Shown here: piece by piece, positions 9,980 through 22,458 of the stretch | How positions within the stretch are numbered: position 1 is the stretch's first letter | Layout: every line of letters starts with the position of its first letter | Assembly: GCF_000340215.1 (NCBI RefSeq) | Contig: NW_006921532.1 | Coordinates: 9,515,172 to 9,579,171, forward strand | From: Pseudocercospora fijiensis CIRAD86 | Lineage: Eukaryota; Ascomycota; Dothideomycetes; Mycosphaerellales; Mycosphaerellaceae | DNA length: 64,000 nt | Reading direction: 5' to 3' | Notes under the pieces: model-generated | The model's database searches: none | The model's input: only the letters and a program-made list of their open reading frames with translations | What the model was told of the DNA's origin: nothing | Translations under genes and position numbers: made by a program

Positions 9980-12244
9980 TCAAGTGTCGCGATGTTTCGT
10001 CGCTTCAAATTTCGCATCAATTGAACGTGCATTCAAGGTTGTCATTTGAAGTCCACTCAGCATTCGTTGAACGCCAGGTAGGTTACGTTCAGGCGGTGGT
10101 GTGTGTCCGGCTGTAGAATTGTCGCTTTCCCACAAACATCTCTTGTAGGCTATGCTGGGTGAAGCCGGCTGCGACAAGAAGGCACGAATATACTCGTCTG
10201 CTAGGCGGTCCTGATGTGGAGTCGTCGATCCACTGTCCTCTTCGCCATCCTTGTCATCGCCTAGGTCGTCATCGTCGTATGAAGTGATAGGAGAGGAACG
10301 TCCTGACATTGTCTCGTCAGACGAAGAGATGTGCTGCGGCTCGGTACTGCCCAGATTGATCGTAAAGTTAGGTATTGCTGAAGTAACGGTCAGTGGTTCG
10401 TACATCGACCGAGTGAATCGATATAAGCCCCGTCTGCCTCGATCTCTCCGGGCAGGGGGTATGAAACTGGAGCTAAGTGTACGCATCTTCGACAGACCTC
10501 GCTCCGACCTAGTCGATGATATTGCTCGCCGGTATTTAACAGGTGAGTCTTTTCGAGTTCCGACGATTTGTGTTTGTATTTGGGAGATGGCCGCATCCAG
10601 AGCCAATTCAATGGCAACCATATTGCGTATGCGACACAGGTGCGGCCATGTTTGACGCTCGCCAACCCGTGAAGCTTCAAGCATGAATTGTGGTGTCGGA
10701 TTCGCTAACACTGCAAGTAGGCCAACATTTTCCGCAAAGGTCTCGGCCGGCAACAATGTAATGTCCCCATCGTATTTCTGTGTCAAAACAGAAAATGCCA
10801 TCTTGACTGGGAAGTAGTCAATTCCCATATCCACAAGCCCAGCAAGAAGTTTGACAGCACCAGCATGACCCACCCCAGAGACCTTGTGTATGAAATTGGC
10901 CACTTTGCGCTGGCCTCTAGGTTTGATGTGAGGCGTCACATGCGGATTGACCTGACTGGCGATGAAGTTGTTTACGTTGAACAATCGCTCCAGGATGTGA
11001 GACGGCAGATCGCCTTCGATGGAGCCATCAATGTAATCGAGGTCCTTGTCGCCCCATGGCTTGATCTCGCCAGTCTCTGTATCCTTAGCTTGAAGCCCTG
11101 GTGGCACAAACACAAATGGTAAGGCGCACGAAGAGGCCACAGCGGTCCAGATGACAACGTTGGGAGAGGTGATATAGTTCAAGAGACGCGGCAAATTATG
11201 CCGATCTTTCGACGAGACATGAATATTCAAGACCATTCCTGTCTGGTTGTAGGCCTCTCGGAAAGTCACATCGCCCAACAACTCTTTCATTACCCGACAG
11301 AGATTCTCGATTCGAAAAGCGGGTTCGCCTCGAAGGATGTTTGCGAGCGCTCCAGCCAGGCCTTGTGGTTCATCGTCGCTTTGGAAGACCTTGAGATCGC
11401 CACTGCAAAGATCATGTAGTTTGGCGAGGAGGGCTTCCTTTCGATTTGTGCAGAGAACTGCTCCGACGATGCTTCCGGCAGAAGAGCCGCAGACGATCTT
11501 TGGCAGGAGCTTGGCCTCCAGAAGGGCTTTGACGACTCCAATATGGCACATGCCCAAAGTACCGCCGCCAGAAAGCATAAGAGCAGTTGTGCCAAATGAG
11601 TCTCTAGCATCCTTGATCGTCTCGAGATACTTGTGACAGTATTCCGGTTCCATCTCGCAATGCGCGACCACACGATCGATTGTGTACTTGACCACTTCCG
11701 TGTACTCCTCGATGATGTGCTTGGTCCCATTATAGCAATGCTCGTAGAGACGAGGATTGCACATGCCGCCCAAGTCCCTCTTGAGAGATTCTCGGATATG
11801 CAATAACATCTGGTCGAAGTTTGATCGCTTGTTCGCATCCTTGAGATTCTCCAACCGCTTCTTGACCAGATCTATGTCCAAGAATTGCGAATCATCCTCC
11901 ATCTTCCACCAGTGGTTGCCCTCCAGCAAATCCAACTGTTCGGCGGCACGTTGCCATTCTGCAGCACTCTTCGCCCCACCCAATCGCTCTTTCAATATCC
12001 ATGCCTTCGTTTCTGCTGTAAGATCATATCCAACGCCTGGATTGTTCTTTGCCCAGTGTCCAGAATCGAGCAGATCCTGTGCGATGCGTAGCGGCCATGG
12101 TGACGACTTCGCAGGTGAGGGCTGGTATTGGACGGCGCTGAAAGTCTTGTTGAAGCCGTATGTCGGACTGTTCGTCTGCATGCCCACGCGTCCGGTATTC
12201 CATGCGATACGGGTCTCCTCCTTGTTGCCTTTTATTGCGTGCAT
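9980..12244 (-). CDS. Patatin-domain triacylglycerol lipase (TGL3/4/5 family)
   Basis: Lipid-droplet lipase or lysophospholipid acyltransferase of the yeast TGL3/4/5 and plant SDP1 type. From the ATG at 12244 the product is 754 aa. The frame is open further, to 12310, but only with non-ATG codons, so an upstream exon is possible; a CTTAAC...CACAG signal lies at about 12266-12284. An N-terminal conserved region (RIAQDLLDSGHW, WQRAAEQLDLLEGNHWW) is followed by the patatin domain: the oxyanion loop GGGTLGMCHIG, the nucleophile motif GSSAG at about residue 252, and the catalytic Asp in DGSIEGD. The C-terminal 200 residues are Ser/Arg-rich and probably disordered. The exact paralogue (TGL4 or TGL5) cannot be fixed by eye. 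Confidence 0.9.
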   Translation of the reverse strand: MHAIKGNKEETRIAWNTGRVGMQTNSPTYGFNKTFSAVQYQPSPAKSSPWPLRIAQDLLDSGHWAKNNPGVGYDLTAETKAWILKERLGGAKSAAEWQRAAEQLDLLEGNHWWKMEDDSQFLDIDLVKKRLENLKDANKRSNFDQMLLHIRESLKRDLGGMCNPRLYEHCYNGTKHIIEEYTEVVKYTIDRVVAHCEMEPEYCHKYLETIKDARDSFGTTALMLSGGGTLGMCHIGVVKALLEAKLLPKIVCGSSAGSIVGAVLCTNRKEALLAKLHDLCSGDLKVFQSDDEPQGLAGALANILRGEPAFRIENLCRVMKELLGDVTFREAYNQTGMVLNIHVSSKDRHNLPRLLNYITSPNVVIWTAVASSCALPFVFVPPGLQAKDTETGEIKPWGDKDLDYIDGSIEGDLPSHILERLFNVNNFIASQVNPHVTPHIKPRGQRKVANFIHKVSGVGHAGAVKLLAGLVDMGIDYFPVKMAFSVLTQKYDGDITLLPAETFAENVGLLAVLANPTPQFMLEASRVGERQTWPHLCRIRNMVAIELALDAAISQIQTQIVGTRKDSPVKYRRAISSTRSERGLSKMRTLSSSFIPPARRDRGRRGLYRFTRSMYEPLTVTSAIPNFTINLGSTEPQHISSSDETMSGRSSPITSYDDDDLGDDKDGEEDSGSTTPHQDRLADEYIRAFLSQPASPSIAYKRCLWESDNSTAGHTPPPERNLPGVQRMLSGLQMTTLNARSIDAKFEATKHRDT

Positions 12245-12260
12245 GCGGGCGGCAGCAGAC

Positions 12261-12360
12261 TCATTTGTTCGCTGTGTGCGGGTTAAGTTTCTCTTTTGTA
12301 CATTCCCCACCAGGCAGGACGGAGGCAGTGTTCACAGTTCCCCTGCCAATCGTCGCCATG
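12261..12360 (-). promoter_or_regulatory. Possible upstream ORF in the lipase leader
   Basis: A 32-codon frame starting ATGGCGACGATTGGC at 12360 and stopping 17 nt before the lipase ATG at 12244. If it is part of the mRNA leader it could lower or regulate lipase translation. Whether it is transcribed, or is instead part of a spliced first exon, is not visible from sequence. Confidence 0.3.
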
Positions 12361-13477
12361 TACAAAGGGAATAGTAGGCAGGAAGGAGTGGTGGGTAGTC
12401 GGGTCAGATCAATCCTGACCGCTCGGTCATAAGGTAATAAGGCACCCACTATACGACGGGATCTTTGCGATTGCGCTACAGCGTGGCGCGTGATAGACAA
12501 AGCCGGCGCGGATGCAGCTTCACATCTGCCGTGCGAGAGGGCAAATTGGAATGCGCTGCTGCTGCTAACTAGCACATTGGGCTGGAGCAGGCGCGCATGT
12601 GCAACAAGGTGCTCAGTCGTCACTTCCCGTTCTCCAGTCAGGAATGTCCATGAAGAGGATGCGAGCGCAGGCCACATGTCCAAAGCACACGACCAGCCTT
12701 ACATCATTCCATGCCAAGCCTCCCCTCACAAGGAACCGGATTACGCAGGACTTACTTAACCAGCCCACCCTCGCCCTTGCCCGACACCTCATCCGACTTC
12801 AGCCTGGGCAAGTTGAGGGCTGCATCAAACGCCATGGCGTGCCTTTTCTTCACGCCATCATAACGACTGCACCTGCACCCGTGCCTGGTCATTGGACGCG
12901 GCAATCACTGCAGGCCTGCTGGGAGAGCAGATCCCCCAGGTTCCACGACTTCATGCCTGCCACTACTGCTGCACTAGGTGACCGCCAGATCAAATACAAA
13001 TTTCCACCCGCAAACACTTCACGGCAACACTCCAACTCTATGTCCACGAGGCGGAGTCTGGTCCGGACCAGCGGATAAATTTACCTCTCTTTCGCTCTCT
13101 TGAAATTCCTCCGAAGTCCTGCTTTGCCGACGGGAATCATGACTGCAAATGCTGACAGCTGAACCGGAATATCACGCGGCGGTCTGACCCAGGGATGCAG
13201 AAGCCTGCAGCGCCGTCCCTCGCGGAGGTGCAGCTCTGCTGCCGGCCTGTGTCAGCCGCTTTCGCCATTCACATGAAAGGAGTCAACCAAGTCTGAAACA
13301 TGCGCACGCATGCCCAACAGCGTCTTCATATGACGACGTCTATCCTGCCAATTGCATTGTTCTGCTTCGTGTCTCCATTCGTGTATTGTCTCGTACGGAG
13401 AGAACATGAAAGGTGACAGGGATCCAGAATTTCTCGTTCACATGCATAAGTTCGTATATACGTATCATCATGGGTAT
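12361..13477. other. Intergenic, about 1.1 kb
   Basis: 5' flank of the lipase and 3' flank of the antiporter. The open frames present (for example + 12599-13078) have no domain-like character. Nothing else was recognised. Confidence 0.45.
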
Positions 13478-16248
13478 CTATTCCACGCTACCTCGGGCCT
13501 GAACAACGAGCAAACTAGCCTTAATCCCACTCTGCGCAATGGTGTCCGCTGCAGCACCCAAACACGCTTGGGTAATAGGGCTGCCTTTCCTGAATTGCTC
13601 AACATGTCGGCCAAGCACAACGATGTCCCCTCCATTCTTTGGATTTTGTGCGAGCTCCTGTTGCGCTTTCAACAATGCATCGCTGATAGGATCCTTGCTG
13701 TTGCGAACTGTTTCGAAGACAATCCGATTAGATACCTCAGCGGGAACAGATTTCTGGATAGCGGCGAAGAAGGCCCCATATCCTGCTCCAGATGAGGCGC
13801 GGGAGACCATGGAAGAAGCAACAGGCTGCTTGGACTCAGCATCCTTGGTCGTGACAACCTCATGCGTAGCTGGTATAGACGTTATTGCATCTGTGGACTC
13901 GTAGTGGACGATAGTTGCTGTCACCCCAGGATTCTCCACGAGCTGCAGAACCAATCTCAGTGCAACACGATCGTCAGGGCCCAGGCCAAAGAATGGCATG
14001 AAGATGTGATGGCTTTGATCGACGCCCAAAGTTGTCGCATGCTCTCGTTGGCTCCGCACACTCAATGCGCTTAGAGTTCGATGAAGACTATGCGACCTCT
14101 GTTTCAGTGTGCCTGAGAAGCCTTTGTTGATGAAAATCGCAGTATGGCAGTGTGTGGCGTCGAGTGTTTCGCGGACGAAGGCGCTGTATTGGTCGCTAGC
14201 AAGTTTATTCTTTACGTTATCCGTAGAGACCGTCTGCTTCTCTGAAAGGGTGCCAGTCTCGCTCCAGGGTATGAGGAGAAGGTCAGAGGACTCCTCGCTA
14301 GCTTTGTTGACAAGAGTTTCTGCAAAACTGCTTTCTGGAATCACGGCGACTTCTCCTGAAACGGCAAGATTGAAAAGTTGTCCAAGCACCCGGAATGCGT
14401 TGAGGATGGGGTCGAAAAGGGAGTACTCGTCGGCTTCGCTCACCTTCATCACAGAGGATCCACGATCGCCAAGCTCGACAAGTCTCACTCCATGCACAGT
14501 GACTCGTTTAGTGCTCTGGACCGGCGCTTGATAGTGTGGCTCGTCGTCCTTTTCTTGAGACTTCGAAGGATGGTCCCTGTGCGGGCCATCCAGCATTTTG
14601 TTGCCAAGTAGTGACACGAGCGCAAGCAGCGTTGGCATGTTGTCGAGTCGAAGGTAGACCAGCAGATTCCTAATCTTCGCTGATTCCTCCTTTTGCCTAA
14701 CAACGCTGTCCGCATCGCCATTGTCATTGATTGGCTTGCCTGTATCCCAGTCGATCTCTCCACGCTTCCAGGCTTCGATCTTGCGTTGATACCAAGGCGG
14801 GTACAGCCATTGAACAAGTGGTGTTGTAGCAAACGTCGTGACCAGAGCCATGACTACGAAAATAGTGAACGTCCTCGTGCTCAAGATGCGCGCTTGAAGA
14901 CCAATATTGAGCACAATCAGCTCAACCAGACCTTTGCAGGACATGAGTGCTCCTATTGTGAATGACTCTCTCCAGACCAGACCATTGATTCTAGCACCCA
15001 GTGTACCACCGACGAATTTCGCAATGAACGCGATCGCAATAACACCAATGACATAGGCCCAGGTGATGCCGTTGTCCAGAAGTCCGATGTTTGTCGAAAG
15101 ACCAGAAAGCGCAAAGTAAAGAGGCAAGAAGAGTGCTCCCACCAGATCCTCGATCTTTTCAGTCATCTTGATCGCAAAACCACCCTCATGCGGGCAGATG
15201 AGGCCAGCCATGAATGCACCGAAGATGGCGTGAACTCCGATTACCCCAGTGAAGAATGCCGATGCCAGCATCACCAGTAGTGTGACAACAATCACACTCT
15301 GCGATGGCCCATCCTGTATTGCGCGATTTCGTCTTAGATACCACAAGAAGACAGGTCGGACAGCGACGAACAGGAAGAGAGCGTAACCAACGCAAGTCAA
15401 CACGACCCATAGCGCGGTCAGGCCACTTCCAGCATTCACCAGTGCGACGCAAAGTGCCAAAAGGATCCAGCCGACTACGTCGTTCGAAACGCCCGCAGCG
15501 AGCGTAATAATGCCGACAGATGTGTGTAATAGCTTCAGCTCGGTCAAAATGCGACATAGAACCGGAAAGGCCTGTGCACAGTCAGATGGGAGTCCCTCGC
15601 AGATGCGCGCCTTACGATACCGTTATAGCCATGGCAATGCCAATGAACAGCATGAATGTCCCAAAGTTGATGGACACGATATTTGGTTCGTCCTTGAACT
15701 CATTATAAAGTCCCCAAGCTACTGCGCAACCAAGACCAAATGGCAGAATCATGCCTACAGCTCCTACGCTCAAAGCAACTCTCCAATTGCTGAAGAAGTA
15801 GCGCATGTCTATTTCCAGACCGACCATGAACAGGAAGAGGATGAGACCAAGATTGGCGGCATTGTTGAGGTTGGGGAGTGAGGCTGTTGGAAAGATGGCG
15901 TCGGTGAAGCCAGGTATTCGTCCCATTACAGAAGGACCCAACAGAATTCCTCCAATGACTTCGGCGATCACTCGAGGTTGGCGTATTCGGGAGAGAGGCC
16001 AATGGAGAAGGCGGCAGAAGATGATGATCAGGCCAGCTTGGATAATGAAGAGGATGATGGGGTTCTCGTGAAAAATCAGCTCTTTCCGATGCTTATCTTG
16101 CGAGTGGTTTGCAAACCTTGGTGTCATAGTGAGTAGGGTTTCCGCCTTCGAGAATACCACCTTGAGGAGCGGCTCTGAAGGTCGAGGTAGGCGAAGCCGA
16201 GCCAGCGGTCTGGGTCAGCGTCACGAAGTGTGTGACTGGAGTTGCCAT
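13478..16248 (-). CDS. KHA1: K+/H+ antiporter, KHA1-type (CPA2 family)
   Basis: Cation/proton exchanger, in yeast assigned to internal (Golgi) membranes and pH/K+ homeostasis. Three exons (16117-16248, 15621-16064, 13478-15571) and two phase-0 introns of 52 and 49 nt give 889 aa; the yeast protein is 873. Residues about 50-440 are a 12-helix exchanger domain starting NPIILFIIQAGLIIIF and containing RQPRVIAEVIGGILLGPS and the join GIAMAIT-AFPVLCRILTELKLL. The second half, after about residue 470, is a hydrophilic cytoplasmic region containing two segments resembling universal-stress-type folds (DLLLIPWSE, HIFMPFFGLGPDDRVALRL). The start MATPVTHFV was preferred to an upstream in-frame ATG at 16332. 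Confidence 0.93.
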
Positions 16249-18104
16249 TGTTGCTGTATACCACTCTTCGAGTATGGATGGTAGCAGTGCACAGTGCGCG
16301 TCGGAGATTGCGAAGACCCAGATGGGCTTCAAAGACCACTACGACCTTTGTTTACTTCACAGGCATTGCGCTGCAGAAACAGTCAGCTGGCACATGGAAG
16401 GCCGTCGGACGGAGGTGGTGTATGGGGAAGAAGCACGAGATCAGAAATGCCCAGCGACAATAGCTGAGCGTGACCTACGCTGATGGGCTTACGGGCATGG
16501 CCTGCCGCCTGCACAAAGGCTTGGAGAGGTCGAGCCCTTGGCGATGAGCTTGCCACTGCTTGGGGCTAGAATTGATTTCACGCAGCACGCTCACCGCCGG
16601 CTTAAGAAGCTTCCATATGATGGCACATGCAATGCAAGCCACTAACTTAGCTGAAGCCTGAAGCGTGTGGTACAATAAGGTTGTTCTCGGCTTGTCGTCT
16701 CGTGGCCGACCAGACCAGCAGCTCCCACCACATGCCAGCATCATTTGCGACCTTCCGCTGTCTTCACCCTGCTCGACACAACCACGAGAGCTGCAGCCAC
16801 CTGCAACTACTGGCGATGCGATGAGATGAAATGGTTCGCGCCAAGTTCTGTGCGACAATGGCGCCGCCACGATTTCACGATGCGCAGGCGCAGGCGCAGG
16901 CTCGGCAAGTCAGCTCACCACAATAGACTTTTGTGAGAAGGCGCTAAAAGTGCGTCTCGACCAGGGGTTTGATCTTCACACGAGAAATAGAGCGTTCTAG
17001 CGCGTCGCTCGGAAAGTGTAATTCTTCGGTCACAAATTTGTCCTCTGTCATCAGTCCGCAGACTTCATCTGCTGAAATGCGAATAATGGCGGGCTCTGGC
17101 TCTGGCTCTGGCTCTGGCTGTTGAATCTTCTGCCAGCTGTCAAAACCTGCCGATCAAATCAAGGCCCACTGCTAGCAAAGAGAACGAATGCTCAGTCGAT
17201 GCTAACAATGCATCCACACGAGCGATGCCCAAGGAACCCACGTGTCTATCTATGGCCATGAACGCCGTCCTGTCCTGGTTTGCAAGCTGTGGAGGACAGC
17301 GAGTTCCTCTGGTAGGGCTCCGGAACACTTCGGACACGCTGAGTTGCACGTTTGAAGCGCCAAATGAGCTCACGCGAATCCTCTTTCTTCCTCACCTTGC
17401 CCTTCCTCTTCTCGTCGTAGACTGGTAGAAGCTCGCAATCGAAGGATAGAACTAGCGCATCGCGGTCCGAGCTACACAGCTTTCACTATCACTGTTGTTG
17501 TCCGCAATGTAGCCGCACCAAATTTGACTGACGAACGATCCATGCGACTCATCACGTGGTCATGCGTGTCCATCGCGTGTGATCCCTGCAGTCTTGAGTC
17601 GAAGTGAATTGGTTTCTCACTCGTTCAAGACGGAGCTGCGCGGCTTCTGCCCTATCGTGATAGTGATCAAGACACGCAGTTCAAGTGAAAGGCACGGACA
17701 ACATCGCTTCTGCAACAACATTGGCATACAAAAGCGCCAATTTCCCCTATTTTTGTCCTTCATCCACCGTCACAAGTGTTTCCACGCCAGCGAGGTGCTC
17801 GAGCCATCGCAACTCGTATGCAGACGCGCATCATCGAGTGCGGCGTTCACGACAGAAGTGGTTCTTGCAATTCCTGGTTGCAAAGCCTCGACGTCACTTG
17901 TGCAGATCACTTCCAGCCACCATCATCTGGAAACGCGCGCCTGACACGAAATTCCGACTTCTCGATTACAACTTCGCAACTTCGCAACTTCGCTCTTGAT
18001 CGACTGCATTTTGGAGCGTTTGATCATTTTTCAGCGTCAATTGGTCAACAGGACACAGACTCGAAGCGAACGACACGGAAAAGAAAAGAGAAACATCTGC
18101 CAAG
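16249..18104. other. Divergent intergenic region, about 1.85 kb
   Basis: Separates the antiporter (-) from the coiled-coil gene (+). It contains a GGCTCT hexanucleotide run at 17092-17120 and a GCGCAG run near 16880. Open frames here look random. The last few hundred bases before 18105 are probably promoter and leader of the coiled-coil gene. Confidence 0.45.
17092..17120. repeat. GGCTCT microsatellite
   Basis: Almost five copies of the hexamer GGCTCT in the intergenic region. No coding role is evident. Confidence 0.85.
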
Positions 18105-21100
18105 ATGCCGCCCAAGAAGCAGCAAGCTGCTCAAGCACAGGCAGGCCCGCAGCAGAGACAGACTCGTGCGGGCAGAAAGAGACGGAATAGCGATACGAGC
18201 AATGCCTCTGATCGTCCATCAAGCAGTCATAGCATCGCCTCGACTCCTGCAAAGCGCCGCAAGCGAGGCAAGGCCGCCGCGAGCGTGGAACCAGAGGTTA
18301 TTGTAGAAGAGGAGGAACAGGAACTCGTTGAAACCGCTACAGCCGACGGTGCCCTCGAAGCTGCCGATGCAGTCGTTAGGCCCGAGATGCACGTACAATT
18401 CGGCGGAAGACACTCATCGTCCATTCGTTTGAGTGAGGTCGAGAAGACGACTGCCACTCATATAACACCACACCCTCGCAAGAAGATGACTATCAAGCGT
18501 CGCCAGACAGGTTCCCCATCCACCAATGGCGAGGTTCTCGCCAAAAAGAAGATCACGACCACTCGGCACTCCTTGCCACCTGCGCTTTCCCAGCAAGAAG
18601 CTGCATATGTGGAGGAGCAAAGCCACCAATTTTCTTCTTTACATGAGATCATTGAATCACGAAAGCAAAGTCTGTTCGCCCTCCATGGCGAGCGCCTTGA
18701 GCATATTCGACATTTGGAACATCAGAAGTCATCTGGTAAGGATATGAATGGAGACATCCAGGCAAAAATTGTCGAGCTCAGGCAGCAGATGGCGGACGAT
18801 GAGGAGTCGGCCGCGGTTCACCTTGACAACGACATGTACGTCTGGGAGAGCCAGGAAATGGTCACTTACCCGGAATTGCCCGAACACTCCTCATCTGGAG
18901 AAAGCCTTGAGACCAAACTGCTCATTGGCGACGACTCCTTGTCGCAGTCACAGTTCCGATCGAAAGAGCAAGTCTGGGACTCCGAGCGTCAGCGACTTGA
19001 GGATGCCATCTTAGCCTTGAGCCGTGAGGCAAACGAGCACAAGACGAAGCTTCAAATTCTTGAGATTGAGCTTTCGTCTCTTGGTCTCGGAGAAGGCGTG
19101 AATAGCAAGGCAGTGCTCATCAGCATTCGCGAGTCCTTCATTCGCATTCGCGAGAGCTTGGAAGCCATTCTACCTGGCTCGCTTCCGGAAGATATCAGCA
19201 ATGAGGACGTTCTCAACATACTTGTTGCTAACGTCAAAGAGTTCGCTGATCGACTGAAGATCCAAGACCGTGAGCTTCACGAGAAGAGCTCTTTGATTGC
19301 AGATCTAAGTCGACAGATTGAGGGTTTGATCGATAGGCTTGCAGAAGCCGACTTCCGACGAGAACAGTTAGAGAAGCGTTTGGTGGAGGAGGAAGCCAAA
19401 CTGGAGGTCAAGACTCAGGAGTGGGAGGATCTCCAGGTTGAGCTCAGCGAGGTGGAGGCTGAACGAGACAACTACCAAGATGAGCTGGACATCAAAGAGA
19501 AGGAAGCAAAGAGCCTTTTCGAAGACCTCACAAGTCGTGACAGCAACATCGACCGACTGACGCAATCTCTCCAGCACTACCAAAGTGAAGAGAAACGTCT
19601 GCTCGAGCTCATCACACGCATGGAAGAGGAGCACGGATCGACCTTGACTAAGATGAACCAAGAGCGCGAGAACACGGTACGGGACTTGGAGGACGGCTAC
19701 GATGAGCAGGCACAGCAACGAGCTGCGGCAGAGCAGCTAGCCGCGGAACGCCTGGCTACAATTGACGCTCTCGAGTTGCAGAAGGAAACGCTTGAAAAGG
19801 AGAGAGATTCGCTGCGCGACAAGCTGGACGATATGACCATCCAACGAGATGCTGAAGCCGACGCTCGTGAGACTGCCGAAACTGATCTTCAGGACCGCAC
19901 TGTTGAGGTGGAAGATCTTGCCACCCGCGTCGACCGCCTTGAGGACGAGCTTGCCGACTTGACAAACCAGCTTGAGGAGCTTCGGCACCTGAATGAGACT
20001 GAGCGCACGCAGCGTGAGAATGCCGAGAATGCCCTTGATACAGCCAACGAAGACATTGAGGAGCTCACCGAGAATTTGAAGACACGCGGTGCCGAAGCCA
20101 ATGAGCTTCGATCGAAATTGTGGGAGGTTCAGCAAAACCACGAGCGACAGATCAAGGAGCTCGAGCAGGCTGCTTCGGATCGCGATCAGCAGTACCAAAG
20201 CGACATTCAAGAGGAGGTCGATCGCAGAGAGGCCGCCGAGCTCGAATCGCAGGAGCGTGCTACCACTATCGAAGAGCTTCAGACACGTCTTGAAGAGGTT
20301 GAGTTGTCGATGAGCGAGCAGATTGCTGAACGCGATGAGCGGATCGCTCTTCTCGAGGAGGAAATCACCAGCAAGGACATTGAGATCAAGACTCTACGCG
20401 ACGACTTGAAAGACACCAACAACCGTTTCGAGATATTCGAGGCTGAGGCAGCAGACAAGAGAGAAGAGTTGGAAAGCAGTATCGCCGCACTCCAGGCCAT
20501 GATCTCGGGGCATGAAGCCACCATTTCAAGCCTGCAACAGGAGGTCTTGAACGAGTCTGCTCTTCACACATCCGAGATTGACGATCGGAACAGCACCATC
20601 GCCGAGCTCAACCACGATGTGGCTGTCCTGAAGATTAAGGTTACCGAGCTCGAGGCCGACAAGTCGAGCCTGGAGCGTCGTGTTGAGCAAGAGGCCGAGC
20701 AGATGCTTCAGCTTCAGGCAGAGAAGGAGGATGAGCTTGAAGCGTTGAGAGCCACTATTAATGACAAGCAGGCTAAGATCCAGATCGTCGAACAGAAGGC
20801 CATCGAGGCAGACCAGCGCTGGCAAGATCTCCTCAATTCTAGAGAGGAAGACATTCGCGAGCTTCGCGAAGCTCAGACGTCCAGCATCGAGACCGTATCA
20901 ATCTTGGAGAGTGAGATCCAGATCATCAAGTCGCGCTTCGCTGAGTACATTCGAAAGACGACCGGCAGAATCACACGTCTTCAAGAAGATCTCGCGCGGG
21001 CTAAGGCCACTGCGGATGAAGAGGGCGCAGAGATCATTACGGAGGGCGAGAGCTTGTTGGTGGATTTCGAAGCAATGGGAAGCAAGAGTGCTACAGGTGA

Positions 21101-21281
21101 GTGAACCGTGACATCATACCGTCGAGTGACATCCTGCTGACGCCTTTCTCTAGTCACCACCAAGACCACTCACTCCTCGTCCTCTCAGAAGCAAGCTTCG
21201 CGTAAGACCCGAAGCAAGAAGCGCGTTCAGGACAGCGGCATTGGAATGGAGGATGAGGACGAGACTATGCTTGCTGCATAG
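18105..21281 (+). CDS. Large coiled-coil protein, function unknown
   Basis: Two exons, 18105-21096 and 21154-21281, give 1039 aa. The 57-nt phase-1 intron has GTGAGT, a CTGAC branch site and CTAG. The first 130 residues are basic and low complexity, with a likely nuclear signal (AKRRKRGKAA) and KKMTIKRRQ. From about residue 160 to 980 the chain is almost entirely heptad coiled coil rich in Glu, Leu, Arg and Gln. The C-terminal exon encodes a Ser/Thr/Lys-rich tail with a second basic cluster (RKTRSKKR) and ends in an acidic motif. Fungal databases often label such proteins 'M protein repeat' or myosin-like only because of composition. A structural role in the nucleus or cytoskeleton is inference; no catalytic domain is visible. 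Confidence 0.88.
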
Positions 21282-22458
21282 ATGCGATTGAAGTTTGGCT
21301 GCCAACCGCACAGGCTACGGATCCCAAAAATTGTAATTACATAGCGAGGCGCCGAGATTTTGTATAGGATCGGTAATTAGGAGGACATGGTTAATGGTTC
21401 TTAATGACTGTTGTGGTACACTGCTCTGTGGGACTTGCTAACGGTCGGCCAATGAAGTTCAAGGTCATGACGGTGCACCAAACAGGTGATGCAGGGAATA
21501 TCGCTCGAAACTGTGGACGTCTTTCCGACCGAAGATGGATGCTGCTTTCTTGAAAAACATTCGTCCACCTTCTCGCGCCCTCGACGTGTCAGCCTGAACT
21601 TCCGACTTGACGGGACTCGTAAGGAGATCTGACATTTTGAGCTTCCATGAGGCCTTGGCCTTGGGAATTCGTATCCCGGCGTGCAAAACCATCAAACCCC
21701 AATGGAAGACACGATATTATTTCTGTGAGGCAAACTTCACTCAGCTAATCATTACCAGTTCGCTCTTGGTGGACAATTCGAAAAAAATCGGCATGTGTTA
21801 CCTACTGGCTGGCTCTCCGACTCAGCCATGAGGACGCTGATAGAGCCTTATCTACAATGTGTACAGCTCCAGACCACGGAAGAGCTGCACCAAAAGGGTC
21901 GTGCAAAGAAAGACATGTGAATAGATATGGCTCGCGGCCAATCGAACTGCTGACTGACTTGGTAAGAAGATACTCGCGTGACGTCTATGGTCTATACAGT
22001 GTACACTCGCGGCAAAGCTCACTTTCTCCAAACAGGTGCTACTGTTCTCAAAGGAGCCACCGATACCGAATTGCAACGATTGTTTGAAGAAGCACGAGCT
22101 CGCTGACTTGCTCGTGGAGATAGTCTCGACCAGACAGCGCAAGAAAGATGGAAACTCGCAGAGTTCACAGTGGAATTCCCCTGTGCGTCTTCCTCTCGTC
22201 AAACCCCGTTTGCTTTTCGTCTGTCGGGGCCCTTCGTACGGGTCACGAGCTCCAGTCAGCTGCTCATCGTACATGATTGTCTTCCAGAGTTCATACCCCG
22301 GGCACCAGAGATGGTCGATGTACAGCACGCCGGAATCGCAGTGTCGCGACCGCCAAGCGCACAACCCGCCGGGCCCATTATTTGCTGTTTCGCGGGAGAA
22401 TATTCTTGTTGCACCAGTAGTCTTCCCGTCGCCATCGCCTCCGCCCAGGCCCTCAGCC
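21282..22458. other. Gene-poor stretch
   Basis: No confident gene. A long minus frame (21852-22733) is open but its composition is Ser/Cys/Arg-rich without domain character. Parts of it (LYIDHLWCPGYELWKTIMYDEQ, near 22290) could be exons of the candidate gene starting at 22807. Confidence 0.4.

Noticed and set aside
12599..13078. Plus-strand frame of 159 codons between the lipase and antiporter genes
   Set aside because: No domain, low-complexity His/Arg/Pro content and no supporting splice or start context.
19737..20210. Antisense hydrophobic frame opposite the coiled-coil gene
   Set aside because: Leu-rich sequence arises because Glu/Lys/Gln codons read backwards give Leu/Phe; not a membrane protein.
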